Source: Streptomyces sp. NBC_00094
GTDB lineage: Bacteria; Actinomycetota; Actinomycetes; Streptomycetales; Streptomycetaceae
NCBI RefSeq assembly: GCF_026343125.1
Contig: NZ_JAPEMB010000001.1
Span: 7,941,501 to 8,005,500, forward strand
Length of the DNA: 64,000 nucleotides
Direction of reading: 5' to 3'
Shown piece after piece: positions 34,894 to 42,974 of this stretch. The translations under genes and the position numbers were made by a program. Position 1 is the stretch's first letter. Every line of letters starts with the position of its first letter. Under the pieces are notes generated by a model, which was given only the letters and a program-made list of their open reading frames with translations, was not told the DNA's origin and ran no database searches.

Positions 34894-35107
34894 TGCCCGA
34901 AAGTCCCGCGCCCGACGGGCCTACCGGCCGGGGGCCGGAGGGCGTCGGTTCCGTGAGGTACGTCTCCAGCCGGTCGTCCCGCGTCAGGCCCGGCCCCCGC
35001 CGAACGCCTCGAACCGCCGGGCGCCCCGGTGCGCGACCGCGCGCCCGGTCGTCGGTGTGGTGGCACGGGGGCACGCCATGCTGCCCCCGAACAGGGACTT
35101 TCGGGCA
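34894..35107. promoter_or_regulatory. Pair of inverted 14-bp sites in the CIS divergent promoter region
   Basis: TGCCCGAAAGTCCC (34894-34907) and its exact reverse complement GGGACTTTCGGGCA (35094-35107) lie in the 420-bp region between sheath and the divergent membrane-protein gene. Each reads GGGACTTTCGGGCA towards its own gene, 172 nt and 36 nt from the start codons. A TAGCCT -10-like box (35131-35136) lies 23 bp past the second site. This looks like one regulator controlling both CIS transcripts. I see no gene in the 420 bp. Confidence 0.55.
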
Positions 35108-35142
35108 GCCGGGCACCCACCCCGCCCCTCTAGCCTTCGCCC

Positions 35143-36840
35143 ATGACCATGTGGACCTCTCTGGACCCGGCCGATGTGACCGTCGAGCCAGGGGCCCGGA
35201 CCTCCGCCCGCCTGCGGGTACGCAACACCGGGGACACCGTCGAGGAGTACCGGCTCTCGCTCGTCGGCAAACCCTCCGGCTGGTCCCGAGTGGAGCCGGA
35301 CGTCCTCCGCCTCTACCCGGGCAGCGAGGGGACCGCCGAGATCTCGTTCGCCCCGCCGCGCTCCTCGGACGTGGAGGCCGGACCCGTCGCGTACGGCATC
35401 CGCGTCGACCCCCGGGAGAACGCCGCCACCCGCGACGTGGTGGAGGGCCGGCTGACCCTCACGCCCTTCACCGAGACACGCGCCGAACTGCTCCCGCCCG
35501 CCCTCTTCGGCCGGTTCCGGGGACGGGCCCGGATCGCCGTGGACAACCTCGGCAACACCCCGCTGACCGCGTCCCTCGTGGTGCGCGACGACGCGAACCG
35601 GCTGACCTTCGACGTCAAGCCCAACGCCGTGCAGATAGCCCCGGGCCGCGCGGCCTTCGGCGAACTCGTGGTGCGGCCGCAGGCCGTGCGGTGGACCGGC
35701 GCCGAGGAGTCGCACCGGTTCACGGTGGCCGTGCGGCGGGCAGGCGACGACACCGCCCTCGACCTCGACGCCACGTTCGACCAGCGCCCCGTCCTCGGGA
35801 ACTGGCTCATGGTGGCGGGCGGACTCCTGATGACCGCCCTCATCGCCTTCCTCGTGCTCTGGTTCAACTTCTCCCCGACGATCGTCAGCGCGGCCAAGGA
35901 GGCCAGGGCGACGACCGCGCCCCGACCCGCGGAGCAGGGCGGTGGGGGAGAGCTGCCCGAAGCGCCGCCCCCACCCGGCGACGGCGGAGCGCCGACGCCC
36001 GGCGCGAACCCGCCCGGCGAATCACCGCCGCCCCTCACGGACGGGGTACCGCCGCCCGCAGACGGCGGCGGCGGCGACGGTGGTGGTGGAGGTGGCGGCT
36101 CCGGCGGCGGCACCGGGGGCGGTGGCAGCGCGGGCGAAACCGCGCCGACCGACGCCGGACCGGGCGGAGTCGCGCCGACCCGGCCCCCGCAGGACGGAGC
36201 CGCGCCGACCGTCCCCGCACCGGACTCCGGCGGCGGCGCGAGCTCGCAGCCCACGGCCCCGCCCGCTCCGGTGAGGACCGCACCGCCGTGGCGCGCCGGC
36301 GACGCGCCGGAACTGGTCGTCGAGTTCGCCCAGGAGCGACTGGCCGCTCTGAACAACGCCTGCACGCTCAAACCGGGTTGGACCAGGGGAGTCATCGACG
36401 GAGCCACCCGGACGTCGCTCTCCTGCTACCAGCGAGCCGTCTACAACGACGGCGTCGAGAACGGCAAGAACTCCGCCGCGATCTTCCTCACCGACACGGA
36501 GGGCACCCTCGGCAGGGCCACCTTCACCTCGCTGTGGGCCCAGGGAATCACGCCGGACAAGGTGAAGGCGGGCGCCACCACCTGGGAGACCACCCAGCTC
36601 ATGGCGGCCTTCTGGTGGGCGATCAACAAGGGCTTCGACGCCCACGACATGGACGTGGCACGCACCAACGCCCGTTACGGCATCGACCACTTCCGCTCGG
36701 CGCGGGACAAGACCAGCACGTCCAGCACCGAAGTCGCCGCGCACATCAAGGAGTACCAGTCGGCCGTCGGGCTGCAGCCGACCGGCATCGCCGACTGGGC
36801 GACCCTCAGGAAGATGATCGGCGGCAGCGTACGGCGATGA
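35143..36840 (+). CDS. CIS-locus membrane protein with Ig-like N-domains and peptidoglycan-binding motif
   Basis: 565-aa protein. Residues ~1-215 look like two Ig-type beta domains (VEPGARTSARLRVRNTGDTV; IAVDNLGNTPLTASLVV). One TM helix follows (WLMVAGGLLMTALIAFLVLW, ~221-240), then a 150-aa Pro/Gly linker. The C-domain (~395-565) ends with a peptidoglycan-binding motif, IKEYQSAVGLQPTGIADWATLRKM. With no signal peptide, the Ig part should be cytoplasmic and the C-domain outside. Similar proteins in other Streptomyces CIS loci are annotated as hydrolytic proteins, but I see no catalytic site. The start is close to a TAGCCT box with no ribosome site, so it may be leaderless. Confidence 0.75.
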   Translation: MTMWTSLDPADVTVEPGARTSARLRVRNTGDTVEEYRLSLVGKPSGWSRVEPDVLRLYPGSEGTAEISFAPPRSSDVEAGPVAYGIRVDPRENAATRDVVEGRLTLTPFTETRAELLPPALFGRFRGRARIAVDNLGNTPLTASLVVRDDANRLTFDVKPNAVQIAPGRAAFGELVVRPQAVRWTGAEESHRFTVAVRRAGDDTALDLDATFDQRPVLGNWLMVAGGLLMTALIAFLVLWFNFSPTIVSAAKEARATTAPRPAEQGGGGELPEAPPPPGDGGAPTPGANPPGESPPPLTDGVPPPADGGGGDGGGGGGGSGGGTGGGGSAGETAPTDAGPGGVAPTRPPQDGAAPTVPAPDSGGGASSQPTAPPAPVRTAPPWRAGDAPELVVEFAQERLAALNNACTLKPGWTRGVIDGATRTSLSCYQRAVYNDGVENGKNSAAIFLTDTEGTLGRATFTSLWAQGITPDKVKAGATTWETTQLMAAFWWAINKGFDAHDMDVARTNARYGIDHFRSARDKTSTSSTEVAAHIKEYQSAVGLQPTGIADWATLRKMIGGSVRR

Positions 36841-36866
36841 GCTGACGAGCGGGACACGCGAACGGA

Positions 36867-36898
36867 CGAGGGGGCCACCCGCACGGGTGGCCCCCTCG
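36867..36898 (+). terminator. Terminator of the CIS membrane-protein gene
   Basis: CGAGGGGGCCACCC (36867-36880) pairs with GGGTGGCCCCCTCG (36885-36898) around GCAC: a 14-bp perfect stem, 26 bp past the stop. Confidence 0.85.
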
Positions 36899-36906
36899 AC
36901 AACTCA

Positions 36907-36968
36907 GGGGCTCCCGTGCTCCCCGACCCCACGGCGCCCGTGGGAGCCCCCGGGCGGGGGCTCCCACG
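36907..36968 (-). terminator. Three-arm terminator after the AAA+ gene
   Basis: GGGGCTCCC (36907-36915), GGGAGCCCC (36942-36950) and GGGGCTCCC (36957-36965) are mutually complementary. The tightest pairing is CGTGGGAGCCCC (36939-36950) with GGGGCTCCCACG (36957-36968), 12 bp with a 6-nt loop, ending 9 bp from the AAA+ stop. The outer arm can compete for the middle one. Confidence 0.7.
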
Positions 36969-36977
36969 TCGATGACC

Positions 36978-39020
36978 TCACGGTGCCCAGGGCACTCCCG
37001 CGTCCATGACCAGCCGACCCGCCTTCTGGTACTCGCGCCGCGCCCCGGCCCGTACGTCCGCACCGGTCACGGCCGAGCCGCGCGCCGCCGCCAGGTATCC
37101 GGCCGTCACCGCGGCCGACCGGATCGCGCCGCCCGCGAGCGCGAACTCCTTGGCGCAGCGGGCGATCTCCTCGTCGACTCCCGCCGCCTTGGGCGTCCCC
37201 GCCAGGCAGGAGTGCCAGAGGGAGACGCGCTGCTCGATGTCCGGGAACGGGAAGTCCACGACCAGGTCGAGCCGGCGCGTGAACGCCTCGTCGATGTTGG
37301 CCCGGAGGTTGGTGGTCAGCACCGCGATCCCGGCGAACGCCTCAAGGCGCTGCAGCAGATACGCGCTCTCCAGGTTGGCGTACCGGTCGTGCGAGCTCTT
37401 CACCTCCGACCGCTTCCCGAAGACCGCGTCGGCCTCGTCGAACAGGAGCACGCAGTCCGTACGGTCCACCTCGACGAAGATCCGCTCCAGGTTCTTCTCG
37501 GTCTCCCCGACGTACTTGTCGACCACCGAGGACAGGTCCACCACGTAGAGGTCCAGGCCCAGTTCGCCCGCGACGACCTCGGCGCCCAGGGTCTTTCCCG
37601 TCCCCGACTCCCCGGCGAACAGGGCGACGACTCCGCGTCCCCGCCCGCCGCCGGTCCGCAGCCGCCACTCGCCGAGCACCCGGTCCCGGTTGCGGGCCCG
37701 GCCGGTCAGCTCACGCAGCAGCCCCAGCGGCTCCTCCGGCAGGACGAGATCGTCGAATCCGACGGCGGGCCGGATGCGGCGCGCGTGGCTGTCGAGGAGC
37801 GGCGCGGAGACGAGCCGGGCGCTGCGCTGCACCTGGGCGAGGGTCGGCGAGGTGCCCTCGAACGCCGCGAGCGCCCGCGCCGAACGGGCCGCCCGGCGGA
37901 CCTGGTCGCCACTCAGGCGGTACGGTGCCGTGGCCTCGTCCAGATCGAAGTCACCGTCCAGAGAGCCGAGTTCGCGCTCCCACAGATCCTCCGGAGTCGC
38001 GGCGTCGCCGGGCGCGTCCAGCGCCAGCAGCTCCGCTTCCGGCGCCCACCGGGGGTCGGGCGCCTCGGTCCCGGCGAGGACCACCGTCGCACCGGCGGAC
38101 GCCAACACCCGGACCAGAGGCCCGGGGCGCGGCGGCAGCGGCTCGACGACCACGGCGGCGCCACGCAGCCGCGCCTCGCGCAGCAGGGCGCGCGCCACGC
38201 CGTCGTCGACCGACTCCGGCCGGTACCGGAGCACGGGCCGCCCGGCGGCGCGCAGCGCGGCGACCACGGAGTCGGTGGCGGCGCCGGGGACACGTTCCCG
38301 CAGGTGTACGGTGACGGGCCCGGCGGCGGCGACGCGGTTACCGAGCGTCGTGCCCGCCCCGGCCGCCGCACCCGCCCCGGCAGCCGGGGGCGCCCCGTGG
38401 GGTGTCAGCAACTCCACGCCCACACCCGACAGTTCCGCGTCCAGTCGGCTGTCGTCGCCCAGCAGATGCGCCACCAGCCGCTCCGGCACGCGCAGGGCCC
38501 GTCCGGGCAGGGGGCGGTCCTCGTCCTCGACGACCAGCAGCCCCCCGGAGCGCAGCGGCGCCGCCGGGTGGAAGCGGTCACGGGCCGTCGGGTCCGCAGG
38601 GCCGGTGCCCGCGAGGTCGAGGGCCAGCGCCACGGTGGCGCGGCGCCGTCCGACGTCGTCGTTGAGGTACCCGTACAGCGTCTCGAAGCCCCGGTCCACA
38701 TCGGGCGCGAGCGCCGCGATGAGGATGTGCGCGTCGAGCGGGGACAGCCCGAAAGCCCGGGCCAGGGTGGCGAGCCGGTCCGATCCGCCGATGTCCGGCA
38801 GGGGGACGGCGGTGCCGTGTCCTGCCGTACGCGCCGGATCCGCGGCGATCCGCCGGGCCGTCTCCTCGGTGACGTAGAGGCCGCGCAGCGGATCGCCCGC
38901 CGTGGGGTCCCCGGCGCTGCGGGTGTCCACGAGCGCGGCGACCCGGGCCCGGAGCGCGGCGATCAGCTCCGGAACGCCGGGTCCGCGCGTACCGTCACGG
39001 CTCTCGCGGTCGTCGCTCAT
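36978..39020 (-). CDS. cis15: CIS-associated AAA+ ATPase (Cis15/Afp15)
   Basis: 680-aa ATPase. Residues ~60-440 form a degenerate, Ala/Arg-rich region typical of eCIS AAA proteins. The C-terminal CDC48-type module has Walker A GESGTGKT at ~470, Walker B CVLLFDEADAVFG at ~523, sensor region AVLTTNLRANIDEAF and an arginine finger FTRRLD. It is thought to act in particle assembly or recycling. The start at 39020 overlaps the DUF4255 stop by 4 nt. Unlike the structural operon it is transcribed from the LuxR side, then stops at a strong terminator. Confidence 0.9.
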   Translation of the reverse strand: MSDDRESRDGTRGPGVPELIAALRARVAALVDTRSAGDPTAGDPLRGLYVTEETARRIAADPARTAGHGTAVPLPDIGGSDRLATLARAFGLSPLDAHILIAALAPDVDRGFETLYGYLNDDVGRRRATVALALDLAGTGPADPTARDRFHPAAPLRSGGLLVVEDEDRPLPGRALRVPERLVAHLLGDDSRLDAELSGVGVELLTPHGAPPAAGAGAAAGAGTTLGNRVAAAGPVTVHLRERVPGAATDSVVAALRAAGRPVLRYRPESVDDGVARALLREARLRGAAVVVEPLPPRPGPLVRVLASAGATVVLAGTEAPDPRWAPEAELLALDAPGDAATPEDLWERELGSLDGDFDLDEATAPYRLSGDQVRRAARSARALAAFEGTSPTLAQVQRSARLVSAPLLDSHARRIRPAVGFDDLVLPEEPLGLLRELTGRARNRDRVLGEWRLRTGGGRGRGVVALFAGESGTGKTLGAEVVAGELGLDLYVVDLSSVVDKYVGETEKNLERIFVEVDRTDCVLLFDEADAVFGKRSEVKSSHDRYANLESAYLLQRLEAFAGIAVLTTNLRANIDEAFTRRLDLVVDFPFPDIEQRVSLWHSCLAGTPKAAGVDEEIARCAKEFALAGGAIRSAAVTAGYLAAARGSAVTGADVRAGARREYQKAGRLVMDAGVPWAP

Positions 39021-39667
39021 GCCCCGGCCCCGCGCGTCGTGCCGGACGCGGTACCCGTGGTCACCGAGCGCCGCATCATCCGGGGCCTGGAGTCGCCGGG
39101 CGAGCCGCCGATCCCGCGCACGACGACCTCCGCGCCCTCGGTGACCGGCGGCGCCACCTCGTACACCGGGGTGACCGGGAACGGAGTGGTCACGACGACG
39201 TCGATCGAGGGCTTGAGCTCGCCGCCGAGCGCCGACCAGATGTCCGCGAGCGACCGCGACTCGGCGGGTGGCAGCGCGACGGAGAGCGGAAGGGACGTGG
39301 CGATCGGGCGCACCGACTCCGGCACCGCGTCGCCGGCCAGGACCTCGTGGGGGAGCAGCAGCGCCAGCGCGCCCGACAGGAGCCGGTGCTCGTCCTCCGG
39401 CCGGGACGTCCAGGCGGTCACCAGGTACGAGAGCCGGAACCAGCGCGGCGGCTGGCGTCGGCGCGTCACCATTCCCTGGGCGTCCCGCTCGGCGTAGGCG
39501 CCGCGCTCCCGCCGGGCCACGTCCTCCCGGATGTCGTACAGATAGGCGTTCAGCGTGGGGGCGTTGCGGCGGGCCGCCCAGTCCCGGGTCGGCGCGTCGA
39601 AGGCGATGTCGCCCGTGACGGCGGGCGCGAGCAGCCGGCGCAGTGCCTCGTCGATCTCGTGGATCAT
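39017..39667 (-). CDS. cis16: Pvc16-type DUF4255 protein (Cis16/Afp16 tail-terminator)
   Basis: 216-aa protein with the DUF4255/Pvc16 N-terminal signature IHEIDEALRRLLAP, then RNAPTLNAYLYDIREDVARRE and RWFRLSYLVTAWTSRPEDEHRLLSG. Members cap the distal end of the tube and fix sheath length. It overlaps the LuxR gene stop by one base (TGATG) and the ATPase start by four, so the three are translationally coupled. Confidence 0.88.
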   Translation of the reverse strand: MIHEIDEALRRLLAPAVTGDIAFDAPTRDWAARRNAPTLNAYLYDIREDVARRERGAYAERDAQGMVTRRRQPPRWFRLSYLVTAWTSRPEDEHRLLSGALALLLPHEVLAGDAVPESVRPIATSLPLSVALPPAESRSLADIWSALGGELKPSIDVVVTTPFPVTPVYEVAPPVTEGAEVVVRGIGGSPGDSRPRMMRRSVTTGTASGTTRGAGA

Positions 39668-40317
39668 CAGATGTAACCTTCGCGGAGCGCGTACGCGACG
39701 GCATGCGCCCTGTTGGTGAGCTGGAGACGCGTCATCAGCGCGTGCAGGATGTTCTTGACCGTGCGCTCGGAATAGGCGAGCTTCTCGCTGATCTGCCGGG
39801 TGTCCAGACCCTCGGCGAGCAGCCGCAGGACGTCCACCTCGCGCGGCGCCATCCCGAACAGCGGCACCGCCCCGCCGGTGGACGTCCCCGCCGTCGTCGC
39901 CCGCTGAAGCCGCCCCACCTGGTTCAGCAGACGGCTGACGAGGTCAGGTGGCAGCTCGCCCTCGCCGCGCGCCGCGCTGTGCACGGCGCTCAGCAGCCGC
40001 TGCTCGGTGGCCTGGTGCCGCCAGATGATGGCGCGCACGCCGTACTCGACCACCGCGAGCAGGTCGGGCTCGCGGAGCTCGCGTGCGACGAGGACGACGC
40101 GCTGCTCCCGGCCGCGCAGCAGACGCCGCAGCTCGGCCGTGGTGGGTTCGTCGATCCGGTCCGCGAGCAGGACGGCGACCGCCGGGGCGTCCCGGCTGCC
40201 GTCGTCCTGCTCGGGGACGAAGTCGAGGGTCGGCTGGTGCCGCAAGTGGCTGATGAGGCCGGCCCGGCTGAGCGGGTCGGCTGCGTGGACGGAAACCGTC
40301 ACCCGCTGGGTGAGCAC
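39667..40317 (-). CDS. LuxR-family response regulator of the CIS locus
   Basis: 216-aa regulator. The N-terminal ~125 residues resemble a receiver domain (VSVHAADPLSRAGLISHL, VVEYGVRAIIWRHQATEQRLLSAV). The phospho-acceptor region AVAVLLADRIDEP is poorly conserved, so it may be an atypical receiver. The C-terminal LuxR HTH (~150-215) is clear: APREVDVLRLLAEGLDTRQISEKLAYSERTVKNILHALMTRL. As first gene before the cap and ATPase genes it is the natural candidate to control CIS expression, possibly through the 14-bp sites at 34.9-35.1 kb. Confidence 0.88.
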   Translation of the reverse strand: MLTQRVTVSVHAADPLSRAGLISHLRHQPTLDFVPEQDDGSRDAPAVAVLLADRIDEPTTAELRRLLRGREQRVVLVARELREPDLLAVVEYGVRAIIWRHQATEQRLLSAVHSAARGEGELPPDLVSRLLNQVGRLQRATTAGTSTGGAVPLFGMAPREVDVLRLLAEGLDTRQISEKLAYSERTVKNILHALMTRLQLTNRAHAVAYALREGYI

Positions 40318-40456
40318 GTCTGCTACCTGCTCTTTCCCGCGCGCCGCGTCGGTCCGTGAGTGGTCGAGCTCCCGGTCATGGCGATTAAGGCGGCCATGCC
40401 GGTGTCTCGCGGCCGCTGGTCGGCGCGCATGGTGGGTCCCCCTGTGCTCTGCTGGT

Positions 40457-40480
40457 CAGCGGCCGGGACACCGGCCACTG
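40457..40480 (-). terminator. Possible terminator downstream of rox
   Basis: CAGCGGCCGG (40457-40466) and CCGGCCACTG (40471-40480) form a stem with one mismatch and a GACA loop. It lies in the 322-bp gap between the rox stop and the LuxR start; the rest of that gap shows nothing I can identify beyond the likely LuxR promoter region. Confidence 0.4.
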
Positions 40481-40639
40481 TGGTCCAGTCCAGGTTCCCT
40501 CGCGGTGCTGACGTCCCGCTGGCGTCGCGCTAACGTTCCGCTGCCGCCGTTCGGACTCCCCCCATTTCCCCCTGACATCCCTTCTCCCGTGTGGATCACG
40601 TCACGTGAGACCGGGCCGACACACCCCCGTACCACCCGC

Positions 40640-42085
40640 TCAACTTGCGGCGGTACCGAACCACTTCGGCAGGTGGGCGAGGAGATCTCCCTGGTCGTCA
40701 CCGACCCATGCCACATGACCGTCCGGCCGCAACAGGAGCGCGGGGGCGTCCAGTTCCTCGCCGGTGCCGACGACATCCACGACGTGGTCGACCCGGTCGG
40801 CCCAGCCCTCCACGGAGAGCCGACCGCCCGTCTGATCGAGCAGGAGCCCGCGGCCGCCGTGCATCAGCTCGTACAGGCGCCCTCCCTGCTTCAGCTGCAG
40901 GTCCCGCATCCGCAGGCCGAGCAGTGCGTGACCCTCTCCGACGTCGTAGCGGACGCTGACCGCGTTGATCGACTCGGTCACGTACCGGTTGACCTCCTCG
41001 AAGTCCAGGAGTGTCGAGAACAGCTCCCGCAGCGCCTTCGCGCCCGGACTGTCCTCCAGGAGCACGCCCTGCGCGAGGGTGCTGGTCAGCACACGGTGGC
41101 CTTCCGGGTGCCGCTCGGCGTGATAGCTGTCGAGGAGGCCCTCCGGCGCCCAGCCGTTCACCTGGGCCGCCAGCTTCCAGCCGAGGTTGAACGCGTCCTG
41201 CACGCCGAGGTTGAGTCCCTGCCCGCCGGTCGGCGGATGGATGTGCGCCGCGTCGCCGGCCAGGAGCACCCGGCCGACCCGGTAGCGCTCCGCCAGCCGG
41301 CTCGCGTCGCCGAACCGGGAGAGCCAGTGCGGCGAGTGCGCGCCGAAGTCGGTACCCGCGACCTCCCGGAGCCGCTGCGTGAACTCCTCCAGGGTCGGCG
41401 TGGTCGGGCGGTCCTCGCTCACGTCCGCGGCGGGCACGATGACGCGGTACGTCCCGTCCCCGTTGGGGATGGTGCCGAACCGGACCTGGGTCTTGCGGAC
41501 CTCCGCCGTCACCGCGGCCACCGTCGAGGGGTCCTCGGCGAGCTCCATCTCGCCGAGCAGCGTCTCGTTCCTGGCCGGTTCACCGGGGAAGCCGACGCCG
41601 AGCAGCTTGCGGACCGTACTGCGGCCGCCGTCGCAGCCGACGAGGTAGCGGGACCGCAGCCGGGTTCCGTCGGCGAGCTCGGCGGTCACCCCGTCCTCGT
41701 CCTGGCTCAGCCCGACCAGCTCGCTCCCGCGCCGGATCTCGACGCCGAGCTCGACGGCGTGCTCGGTGAGAAGCCGCTCGGTCACCGTCTGCGGGAGCAG
41801 GAGACCGTACGGGTGCGCCGTGTCCACCTGGTCCGGCCACGGCTTGGTGATGGCGGAGAAGAGCGCGCCGACCGAGAACGGTTCGCCGGCGGCGCGGAAC
41901 CGGTCGAGCAGGCCGCGCTGGTCCATCACCTCGACGCTGCGCACGTGGATGCCGCGCGCACGCTGCTGCGCGGTCGGTTCGGTCAACTTCTCCAGTACGA
42001 CGACGTGGACGCCGTGCAGCCGCAGTTCGGCGGCCAGCATCAGTCCGGTCGGTCCGCCGCCGGCAATGAGTACGTCGAGCATCAT
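40640..42085 (-). CDS. rox: Rifampicin monooxygenase (FAD-dependent)
   Basis: 481-aa class A flavoprotein monooxygenase. The N-terminus MMLDVLIAGGGPTGLMLAAE is the FAD dinucleotide fold, RYLVGCDGGRSTVRKLLG is the DG motif, and RVLLAGDAAHIHPPTGGQGLNLG is the GD motif. Length and whole-sequence character match the Rox enzymes that hydroxylate and linearise rifamycins, giving resistance. The start at 42085 is one codon before an alternative ATG. A rifamycin-associated element 53 bp upstream supports both identity and rifamycin induction. General aromatic hydroxylase is the fallback call. Confidence 0.88.
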   Translation of the reverse strand: MMLDVLIAGGGPTGLMLAAELRLHGVHVVVLEKLTEPTAQQRARGIHVRSVEVMDQRGLLDRFRAAGEPFSVGALFSAITKPWPDQVDTAHPYGLLLPQTVTERLLTEHAVELGVEIRRGSELVGLSQDEDGVTAELADGTRLRSRYLVGCDGGRSTVRKLLGVGFPGEPARNETLLGEMELAEDPSTVAAVTAEVRKTQVRFGTIPNGDGTYRVIVPAADVSEDRPTTPTLEEFTQRLREVAGTDFGAHSPHWLSRFGDASRLAERYRVGRVLLAGDAAHIHPPTGGQGLNLGVQDAFNLGWKLAAQVNGWAPEGLLDSYHAERHPEGHRVLTSTLAQGVLLEDSPGAKALRELFSTLLDFEEVNRYVTESINAVSVRYDVGEGHALLGLRMRDLQLKQGGRLYELMHGGRGLLLDQTGGRLSVEGWADRVDHVVDVVGTGEELDAPALLLRPDGHVAWVGDDQGDLLAHLPKWFGTAAS

Positions 42086-42137
42086 GAATATCCATTTCCG
42101 CAGTCCAGGCTTGGCCCGCTGATTCTGCGTCAGACCC

Positions 42138-42158
42138 GGGGCCTTGCCGCAAGTCCCC
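42138..42158 (-). promoter_or_regulatory. Rifamycin-associated element (RAE) upstream of rox
   Basis: On the minus strand CTTGCGGCAAG is flanked by GGGGA and GCCCC, giving the conserved inverted-repeat RAE found before rifamycin-inactivating genes (rox, arr, rph, helR). A -10-like TATAGC lies just upstream (42165-42170), so the RAE would start near the transcription start. It predicts rifamycin-inducible expression. Confidence 0.85.
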
Positions 42159-42242
42159 CCGTGGGCTATACCAAGGGCACTGTTAGCGGTTTCACCTCCC
42201 CTGATGTGGCCTCGCTCATGCTCATGGGCGAGGCTGGAACCC

Positions 42243-42752
42243 ATGGAGATCAGAACGGGCCGCAGGAGCGATGCGACCGAGGTTGCCGCACTGCATGCCG
42301 AGAGTTGGCGTACGGCCTATGCGGGAATCATGCCCAGCAGTTTCTTGACCGGCCCTCTCCTCGAGAATCGACTGGAGCTTTGGCGCGGCCGACTTGACGA
42401 GCCGCATCCAGGGGCGGCGCTGTTCGTGATGGAAGGGGCGCCTGAAATAGAGGGTTTCGCGTATGTGATTCCTCAATCCGATGGTCGGCTCTTGTTGGAC
42501 AACCTGCACGCTAGGCCGGGCCGCACCGGGTCCGGGTTCGGGGGCCGGCTGCTGTCGCACGCCTTGGCGTGGGCGGCCGATGAACACCCAGGCAGCGCGG
42601 TCTACCTGGAAGTGCTGCGCGCCAATACTCGCGCCATCGCCTTCTACGAGCGGCATGGTGCCCTTCGTACCGACGAGCGTGTCTGCCGGTTCGAGCAGGG
42701 CTTTGAGCTGCCCGAGCTCGAATACACCTGGCCTGTCGCCTCATCCGTGTAG
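42243..42752 (+). CDS. GNAT-family N-acetyltransferase
   Basis: 169-aa acetyltransferase, divergent from rox across 157 bp. It opens MEIRTGRRSDATEVAALHAESWRTAYAGIMP, a common opening for this subgroup, and has the acetyl-CoA loop RTGSGFGGRLLSHALAWA near residue 100 and the terminal VLRANTRAIAFYERHGA. Substrate unknown. The ribosome site is weak. Being divergent across the RAE region does not by itself imply rifamycin control, as the RAE is oriented for rox but is palindromic. Confidence 0.83.
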   Translation: MEIRTGRRSDATEVAALHAESWRTAYAGIMPSSFLTGPLLENRLELWRGRLDEPHPGAALFVMEGAPEIEGFAYVIPQSDGRLLLDNLHARPGRTGSGFGGRLLSHALAWAADEHPGSAVYLEVLRANTRAIAFYERHGALRTDERVCRFEQGFELPELEYTWPVASSV

Positions 42753-42771
42753 GCGAGCATGGCGTGCACTC

Positions 42772-42799
42772 CTGGGGAGGGTCAGGGAGCCCTCCCCAG
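42772..42799 (+). terminator. Terminator after the GNAT gene
   Basis: CTGGGGAGGG (42772-42781) and CCCTCCCCAG (42790-42799) form a 10-bp perfect stem 19 bp past the stop. Confidence 0.75.
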
Positions 42800-42944
42800 C
42801 ACTTGACGCTTCCGCGTGCTCGCGCAGTCCTGGGACGAGCATCCGGATTACCGCGAGGAATGGCGCCCTTAGATCCGAGTCGAAGGTCTCCTCGGCCGCC
42901 CCGACGGCGACGTGACGGGGTGCCTTCCCCTCGTGGAAGGGGCG

Positions 42945-42967
42945 TTGTCAGTGCCGTGAGCAAGGAT
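42945..42967 (+). promoter_or_regulatory. PafBC/RecA-NDp-type DNA-damage promoter of the ligase gene
   Basis: TTGTCAGTG (42945-42953) is a perfect match to the first half of the actinobacterial RecA-NDp motif TTGTCRGTG-N8-TAnnnT. After exactly 8 nt comes AAGGAT, which matches except for its first base. Transcription would start at about the ATG (42975), giving a leaderless message; AAGGA could alternatively serve as ribosome site. Confidence 0.55.
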
Positions 42968-42974
42968 GTTCCTC

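Noticed and set aside
42138..42158. RAE palindrome read as a terminator
   Set aside because: It lies upstream, not downstream, of both divergent genes, and its sequence matches the known RAE.
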